Source: Schistocephalus solidus (lineage: Eukaryota; Platyhelminthes; Cestoda; Diphyllobothriidea; Diphyllobothriidae). From it: DNA of 64,000 bases. The notes beneath the pieces were generated by a model. It did no database searches. It was not told where the DNA came from and worked only from the letters and a program-made list of their open reading frames with translations. The translations under genes and the position numbers were made by a program. This document shows, in pieces, positions 58,335-64,000 of the stretch (position 1 is the stretch's first letter; each line of letters begins with the position of its first letter). The stretch lies in the NCBI GenBank assembly GCA_017591395.1, contig WEDG01002021.1, positions 62,001 through 126,000 of the forward strand, read 5' to 3'.

Positions 58335-59100
58335 TGAGGCGAAAGATCTAATTTATTGGTGAAGCCCAAGTCCTTGATGGATGAACATTCAATCATAGGG
58401 CAACGTTTAAAAATAGCAGGTTGCGGCAGCCTTACAGGCCCAAAACTCATGTAGTGACACTTAGAAGGTGCGAACTCCACTAGCCATGTGGAGCTCCAGG
58501 CCGAAAGAGCGTCTAAGTCCGAATGAATTTGTTCTAGGCATCGTTCGGTCGTAGACTAAGAGAAGGAATGCACGCATTTGAGGTCATCAGCGTAAATAAA
58601 AGATTGAAAATTTTTAACTATCGATGAAATATCATTTATATACAGTAAGAACAACAAAGGACCTAATACGGTACCTTGAAGGACACCACTAACAATCGGG
58701 GTAGTACTTCAGTATAAAAACCCTACTTAAAAATTTTTTCGATCGTTTGGGTATGATCAAATAAGGTCAGTAAGGGGACTACGAAATCCTATAGCTTCTA
58801 GTTTAGCTAGAAGTCGTCTATGAGGCACTTTATCGAATGCCTTACTAAGATCAAAATAGATAACAACTACAGATAGATTATCATTACGAAGAGAGATTAG
58901 TAGATTTAGAAAAGACATGTCACAGGTTTCACAAGAGCGGTTTAGTAAAAAGCCGTGTTGGGAAAAGTTTATAATTTAATTACTTAGCAAAAATCCGTCA
59001 TTTGTTTTGCAATTAGTTTTTCGAAGAGTGTAGCAAGAGAGGGCGTTTTATGAACACCGCGATTATTATGAATGTCTGAGAATTTCTGTTAGAGCATTTT
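58335..59100 (-). mobile_element. LINE G: internal reverse transcriptase fragment
   Basis: Minus strand: VVVIYFDLSKAFDKVPHRRL (about 58860), GVLQGTVLGPLLFLLYINDI and SFIYADDLKC (58600-58690), then MEFAPSKCHYMSFGPVRLPQ and KDLGFTNKLDLSPHAE (58292-58480). Active-site YADD is readable. The fragment lacks both ends; its downstream part is replaced by LINE A. Confidence 0.7.
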
Positions 59101-59128
59101 GTATGTTGCCCATTGTAGTAGTTTGTGA

Positions 59129-59150
59129 TTCAATTCAATTCAATTCAATT
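59129..59150. repeat. (TTCAA)n tail of LINE H
   Basis: Four pentamers TTCAA on the plus strand followed by TTTATT. On the element strand this is AATAAA followed by a TTGAA repeat: a polyadenylation-type signal followed by a microsatellite tail. Confidence 0.85.
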
Positions 59151-59304
59151 TATTGAGGGAAATAGGCATGGGCCTTTGAGTACCCTATTTGTAATGTAAA
59201 ATTAAGTGCGGTATACAGAGAAACCGTGTGGGTTGCCAAGGTACAAAAGGCGGTCATAAAAGTTGACAAGTGGTGCACGACTCTCGAGGGTTAAGATAAA
59301 TGCC

Positions 59305-60051
59305 TCATCGCTCAGGCTCGTTGCGGAACATAAAACTGTCAAGGTTCCTTTTAAAGCTTTCCAGCGATGGTGACATCACAACGTCTTCAGGGAGGGCATT
59401 CCATGGTTTAACCACTCTGACAGAGAAGGAGAACTTGCGCACATCCAGTCTCGCCTGCTGGACACGCAGTTTCAATGGGTGACCTCGGAGATGGGTCGTG
59501 GTGGCAAATTCAAAGAAGTCCGAGAATTCCAGGCAACAATCCAATCCCTTCACAATGCGGAATGTCTGCAGGAGATCACCACGCATTTGCCTATAACTCA
59601 AAGGGAACAGATTAAGATTCATTAGGCGGGTGGGATATGGCAAGGAGCTTTGACTTCTAACCATTTTGGTGGCTTTCCTCTGGACTCTTTCGAGGCAGTT
59701 CTGATCTTGAACTGTCCAGGGTTTCCAGGCGTGCATAGCATATTCCAAATGTGGCCTAATGAATGTTCCAAAGGTCTTAGCAAAAAGATCTTCATCGAAA
59801 TCCAAAAAGGCTCGTCTGATGGCATGCAACACCGAAATTGCCCTCTTCGCCACTTTCGAGCAGTGAGACGATGGTTTTAAGGTGGTAGTCATCAGCACAC
59901 CAAAGGTCCTTTGGGTTTCCACGTCTTTTAAGGCTTCACCGTTGAGAAAGTAACTTCTAATTTCGGCAGATCCAGACGGGTTGCCTAAGCGAAGTATTGT
60001 ACACTTATCGACGTTGAACCGCAAAAGCCAATGATTCGACCACTCCTCCAA
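59305..60051 (-). pseudogene. LINE H C-terminal region, 248-codon frame to natural stop
   Basis: Begins just after the active site (MEEWSNHWLLRFNVDKCTIL), continues with YFLNGEALKDVETQRTFGVL, FGTFIRPHLEYAMHAWKPWT, CLERVQRKATKMVRSQ, LFPLSYRQMRGDLLQTFRIV and FFEFATTTHLRGHPLKLR, and closes VVKPWNALPEDVVM, SLESFKRNLDSF and a stop. Unbroken, with the full set of CR1-type C-terminal blocks, so it is the best reference for the other LINE ends here. A 1-base shift separates it from the palm fragment. Confidence 0.8.
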
Positions 60052-60056
60052 CCGAG

Positions 60057-60639
60057 TTAGGTTGATCTGCAGTTTATCTTCGTCAGCAGGGGCTCTGGAT
60101 TACATTCCAGATTTTTAATGTCGTCGGCAAACATTGCTGCTTCACAGTCGAGATTCCTGACACAATCGTTCACGTATATTAAAAACAGTATTGGCCCTAG
60201 TACTGAACCCTGAGGAACCCCACTCTCGACCGCAGCAGACCCTTGACCTCTCTTGGCCGATGCACACAACCTGGCGCCGACCCACGAGGAAGTTTTCGAT
60301 CCACTTGAGGAGGTTACCTCTGATTCCAATTCTTTCTAGCTTGTAAAGCAGTCTCTCGTGCGGCACAGTATCGAAGGCCTTTTGAAAGTCAATGAAGGCA
60401 ATGTGAACCGCGTGTCTATCTTCAAGTGCTTGGGTCCACCTCTGGATCGAATACAGCAAATTCGTTGTGCATGATCTTCCTTTTCTGAACCCGTGTTGAC
60501 AGCTTGATAACAAATTATGAGTCTCTAGGAATTTCACCAATTCGCTCTTGATGATCCTTTCCATAATCTTGCCAAGGATGCATGTTAAGCTTATGGGCCT
60601 GTAGTTTGTCACTGACGCCCGGCTACCGCTTTTGTACAA
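60057..60639 (-). pseudogene. LINE H reverse transcriptase, two overlapping frames
   Basis: First frame (60142-60639): NYRPISLT (12-19), HGFRKGRSC (49-57), DFQKAFDTVPHERLLYK (84-100). Second frame (60057-60329): GVPQGSVLGP (37-46) and FADD (67-70). A frameshift at about 60270-60330 divides them. Catalytic aspartates are kept. Confidence 0.8.
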
Positions 60640-61150
60640 GGGGAGTTATATGTGCCAGCTTCCAATCGAAAGGAAGTGTTCCGGAGTCAAAGGACTTTTG
60701 AAAGAGCACTGACAAAGGTGCGGAAAGTTCATTGGCGAGTTCTTTCAGAAGCTTGGGTGGAAGCTCGTCTGGTCCTGGGGATTTCGACTCTTTTAGTTCT
60801 TTTTAATTCCTTTTGGATCAGAAATTCTGAGAATAGTATGTGGCTAATGCTTGCAGTCGGCGGGTTATCCACTGAGGGACGAAGGAACCTGGCCTCGTTT
60901 GTGAAGACTGAGCGGTAGAACTGTGAAAAGTACTCGGCTTTTTCCCTGTTTAAAGGTCACGTTTACCAATCAATACCACGAGCGGTAAATTATCCGAGAT
61001 AATGACATCTTCCCTTTCATTGGTTTTGTACAGTTCCGTTAAGAGAATGACACCCTGTTTAGAAGTATGATGAGGCGAACGGTAAGCAATCGAAAGCATC
61101 AATGGTCTGGCATACTTAGCAGGCATAGTGATGCTTAGCTGTTCCACATC

Positions 61151-61589
61151 CTATGTCTGGCCTTAGTTAACACACCTCGACTTGAACAAAGGATCTAAAC
61201 CATGAACATTACCCTAGTCGTTTTAAAACTCTTGCTTTTATTAATATTTATTTCCAAATTTCGCTTCTTAATTGCTCCTCTATGTCAGGTTTCATTCGAT
61301 TTGCTAATAACTGTGTACCGGGAGATTGATTCTGACAATTATTTCCATAAGGCTAATAATATTCACAGGAAAATCATTGAGAACCTCGTTTGTTTACCAT
61401 CCAAGCGCAGTTAAGATTGTAGCATTTCAACCCGTGAACGGCACGTATTTCATTTTCCGTCCAAATGCTGACTACAACCGCTGCCTGTGGCGAGAGAGTT
61501 GACACTTTCGGAGGTTTAGAATCCGTCTTCCTAGGCCTGGTGTGAGTTTGACCGTCATTGCCAATGAGGTTCAGTGTTTTTTCATGGGT
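61151..61589. other. Unassigned spacer
   Basis: No domain or repeat recognised. Confidence 0.45.
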
Positions 61590-61975
61590 AAGTGAGCTCA
61601 GGTACGGGGACTTGCACGTGAATAGTGTGTAGTGATATTAAACGTGCGCTGCATCTACTGCATTATCTCATCCTTCATCCACCGAGACCTGGTTTTAAGA
61701 TGCAATCACGAAGACTGGAGGTGGGCTTGGGTGCAGATGACTGAGATGACATGAAACCGTTCCCGGGTATGTCACAACACACCCTGGTCTATACGCAATG
61801 GACCAGAATTTTGCACAACAAGGAAGTTTGACGACTCCAAATCTAACCGATTTGGAGTGCCAGAAAAGGTCATATTAAGAAAAAACCATTGTTATCTGCC
61901 TCCCTGTCTGACGAATAGGACCAACTTTTCCCGTCTGTTGGCAGCCTTGCAAGGAAACTTTTAGCGCAAGGCCAG
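61590..61975 (-). mobile_element. 3' end of the zinc-finger LINE or composite SINE tail, decayed
   Basis: Follows the 43265-43680 tail in order with many changes: ACTTGCACGTGAAT, AGTGATATTAAACGTGCGC, GATTTGGAGTGCCAGAAAAGG and TTTTAGCGCAAGG. Confidence 0.6.
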
Positions 61976-62150
61976 ATCAATTATAATAATAATAATAATA
62001 GTTGTATTTAATACCGGTTTACAGGCATTGTCAGGTGAAATATTCAGTGGGTAGAGGCTGGCAGTGAAAAAAAACTCCTGAATATATATCATTATATGTG
62101 TTTTTCCTATTTTCATGTTATTCAGGTGAATCGGTGCTGAGCGCTGTCGG
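61976..62150 (-). mobile_element. LINE B 3' end fragment
   Basis: A TAA repeat (61981-62000), then the shared 3' block ACCGGTTTACAGGCATTG and GGCAGTGAAAAAAAACTCC, as at 51760-51845. Only the terminal part of the element is present. Confidence 0.7.
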
Positions 62151-62840
62151 GCACCATGCACCAGCCGACAGTCAGAATTGGTGTGTTAGTTTATTCTGAG
62201 AGAGGTCACAGGGGCTTACAGAGCGATACAATCCAGCTGCGAGTGTCACAACTGGCCTGTTTCCCCATATAACACATCAGGGTTTCGTAAGAAGGGTCTG
62301 GAGGCTAGGATCTAACATACGTGAGAGGTTTCAAGGTCCACATCATTAAAGAACTGCACAGTCTGAATTTTAATCTACCTGTGAGCCCCTATGCTAGCAC
62401 ACGCAGGACTCACTTCAAAATATGAGTTATACCGTCAGTAGACAATCTTTCAAACAGCGATCTTTAACGCAGAGTGATAACTCCAAGCGCGTCCGGATTA
62501 TTACAGTTTCGAAAACGCTGAAGTGCCGTGTGGGCAGAGCCCTCAGCTTCGTTCTTCTTCTTTCTTATCTCTCCGGTGCACCGGGCAGGTAAACTAGCTG
62601 ACCTTAAGATTGGGTGCGAGTGGTAAATAGAGTTTAACAGCCCGTCCAAGCTTGCTGCACACAACCTAGCCTACTATACAACGCTCTAGGTACTCACACA
62701 AATGGAATGGGCGGCTGGCATCTCCCATGCATCAGAGTAATGCAAAGGGCACAGGAAGGAGTCTAAGAACACACTCCATCTTACTTCGAAGGTTGTTGCT
62801 CCGTGTCTGTTGTGGATTATGAAGGGTAGTTTTATGTATG
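62151..62840. other. Unassigned spacer
   Basis: No clear coding frame. The minus-strand ORF at 62464-62664 shows no family features. Confidence 0.4.
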
Positions 62841-63230
62841 GTGTATGTGCTGGTTAGCCCCCTAAACGGGCCACGTGGTAGATGCGTTGGACCAACACGG
62901 GGGCCATATAAGGGCATGGCAGGCGTTATTCGGGTTGCGCTCCCATAACGAATGCCAAACATGGAGGTGTGGTGGCACGCCTAGGTGCGGCTAGGACTTA
63001 GGGGACCCGGCCGCGCCAGCCACCTGCGTCCTCTCCCACCTCCGGTCTTCTTGACTCTGTCTTGACACCGGGCTCAGGTGGGGGAGGAGGAGAGAGAGCG
63101 GTAGCTGCAGCGCAAGGCTACTATCACTTTAAACTAATTCACGCGAAAGTCACCGTCCCTGCTCCACCCTTCCATGGAGCATACGGTGGACATCGTCGAA
63201 ATCGACGGTCGAACTGCCGTATGTGCTGGT
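62841..63230 (+). mobile_element. Composite SINE: tRNA-like head joined to a LINE-derived tail, second copy
   Basis: The head (62850-62965) reads GCCCCCTAAACGGGCC, ACGTGGTAGATGCG and GGGTTGCGCTCC, matching the head at 2745-2850. The tail (62985-63230) matches the LINE end at 1670-1905, including GTAGCTGCAGCGCAAGGCTA. Same head-tail order as the copy at 2390-2860. Box B here has two changes from the consensus. Confidence 0.65.
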
Positions 63231-63234
63231 GAGC

Positions 63235-63480
63235 TGAATTTTAGTGTGGTTTGAACGGCTGTGTTTTACCACAGGTCTTCATGGAGACGTATGCGGTGAA
63301 TAACTTTTCGAGACATTACGGGAATTTGAGGTAAGGACAGCTTGTGCAAGCTCTTGCTCCTGGCACTGGCTAGTGAGCATCAATGCGACATATTCGTAAC
63401 TGATTAACAATGCCGCTGCGGGATGGGTATGTGTGGCGGCAATACTGGCAAGATTGATTGATGTCCACCGTGCTAGTGGT
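63235..63480 (-). pseudogene. Decayed end of the zinc-finger LINE ORF
   Basis: DNA similarity to 44125-44350 and 44580-44700: TTTTACCACAGGTCTTCATGG against TTTACCGCAGGTTTTCGTGG, and TCCTGGCACTGG against TCCAGGCACTGG. No open frame remains. Confidence 0.5.
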
Positions 63481-64000
63481 GGTGACCGTTAGGAGGAGCC
63501 ATCCTTAACAATTCGCTCACACTCCGCTTTGCTGACTCTTTCCCACGCAGCACTATCGATTCACCCATAGGTCGTGCGCATGGTAATATCGCGCAAGCTG
63601 CCGACAGGGATTAGTGCTCTAATAAATCGTTCGGATAAGTCGGGAGGCTTTGTTAAGATGCCAACCCCTCAAGGACAATATGTGATTGGTCCATCTGCAG
63701 TCCAACCTTGTAAATATTCGTATGTTCTTTTTGTCTGAAATACGCTGTAATAATACGTCAGTATCCTTCTAATATTCCACCCTTGTTGAGGAGTTCTGCT
63801 TTGGGGATTCGATCTAGATGTGGTTGAACGGCGATCATCAAGGCTTGAGGCAAGATCATAACCATGACGATGTTGTGAGGGGTATTGTCGCTATTGAGGG
63901 AGGGAGAGAGGAGGTGTTAGTGTTGATTGTGGAGGAGTTGTCAGATTTGCGAGGTGGTTTCTATAGATTGCGGTTATTTCTGCTGTCATTTTGCGTACCT
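63481..64000. other. Unassigned right edge
   Basis: Nothing firmly recognised. The GAGG-rich end (63890-63960) vaguely resembles the linker of the zinc-finger LINE on the minus strand, but too weakly to call. Confidence 0.35.

Larger units (their letters stand above)
55396..58335 (-). mobile_element. LINE A: CR1/Jockey-like element with the longest open endonuclease frame
   Basis: From 58071 the element reads through endonuclease and linker (to 56737), reverse transcriptase fingers in shifted frames (56390-56740: GPDGISAKVLNELTDQ, WKIANITPYL), palm (55748-56377) and thumb (55406-55726), then is cut off where LINE B begins. The 5' leader (58084-58335) encodes a basic polar stretch with a stop just before 58071 and may be the end of an ORF1. 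LINE A seems to interrupt LINE G at about 58335. Confidence 0.75.
59129..61150 (-). mobile_element. LINE H: CR1/Jockey-like element with intact C-terminus and internal deletion
   Basis: Minus strand: an endonuclease piece (60950-61147: MLSIAYRSPHHTSKQG matches the VYRPP block region), an immediate join to the linker before the reverse transcriptase (60650-60950: KAEYFSQFYRSVFTNEA), the reverse transcriptase (60057-60639), the C-terminal region (59305-60051) and a tail with AATAAA and a TTGAA repeat. The GDFN and SDH blocks of the endonuclease are missing, so the join near 60950 is an internal deletion. Confidence 0.75.

Overview
This is a eukaryotic window that looks like a flatworm, most likely a diphyllobothriid tapeworm. 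That is an inference from the repeats: many decayed non-LTR retrotransposons (LINEs), one family with C-terminal C2H2 zinc fingers; two Penelope-like element (PLE) lineages with GIY-YIG domains; and tRNA-derived SINEs. Between the repeats lies long, AT-rich sequence without recognisable genes. No bacterial-style operons, rRNA or CRISPR arrays were seen.

Layout. 1-1905: 3' end of a plus-strand zinc-finger LINE. 2390-2860: a composite SINE. 5599-6364: the one good cellular gene candidate, a four-helix membrane protein with a proline-rich tail and two PPxY motifs. 8151-8342: a possible isolated minus-strand exon. 9844-12490: PLE family 1 copies, then 12538-15400 a minus-strand LINE. 20533-22870: two head-to-head PLE family 2 copies. 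25844-26928: a hairpin-like inverted pair of PLE-1 ends. 30214-30941: seven tandem copies of a 104-bp repeat. 31500-32060: a decayed PLE-1. 33400-33815: a SINE cluster. 36122-36740: an unidentified decayed coding region. 40812-41865: SINEs, TA microsatellites and a PLE-2 tail. 43265-46062: a minus-strand, 5'-truncated zinc-finger LINE. 49040-61150: LINE remnants packed end to end, all on the minus strand. 61590-63480: LINE tails and a second composite SINE.

The most notable signal is a set of hammerhead ribozyme motifs at the PLE ends. PLE-1 copies carry a 40-nt motif (9870-9909 is the best preserved) and PLE-2 copies a 42-nt motif with a different stem III design (20557-20598). Core boxes and base-pairing flanks can be read directly; other copies show stepwise loss of key bases. 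PLEs are known to carry hammerheads, so novelty lies in these lineages and their inverted arrangement.

Almost all ORFs here are shadows or fragments of broken retroelements. No retroelement has an uninterrupted full-length reading frame, so none looks autonomous.
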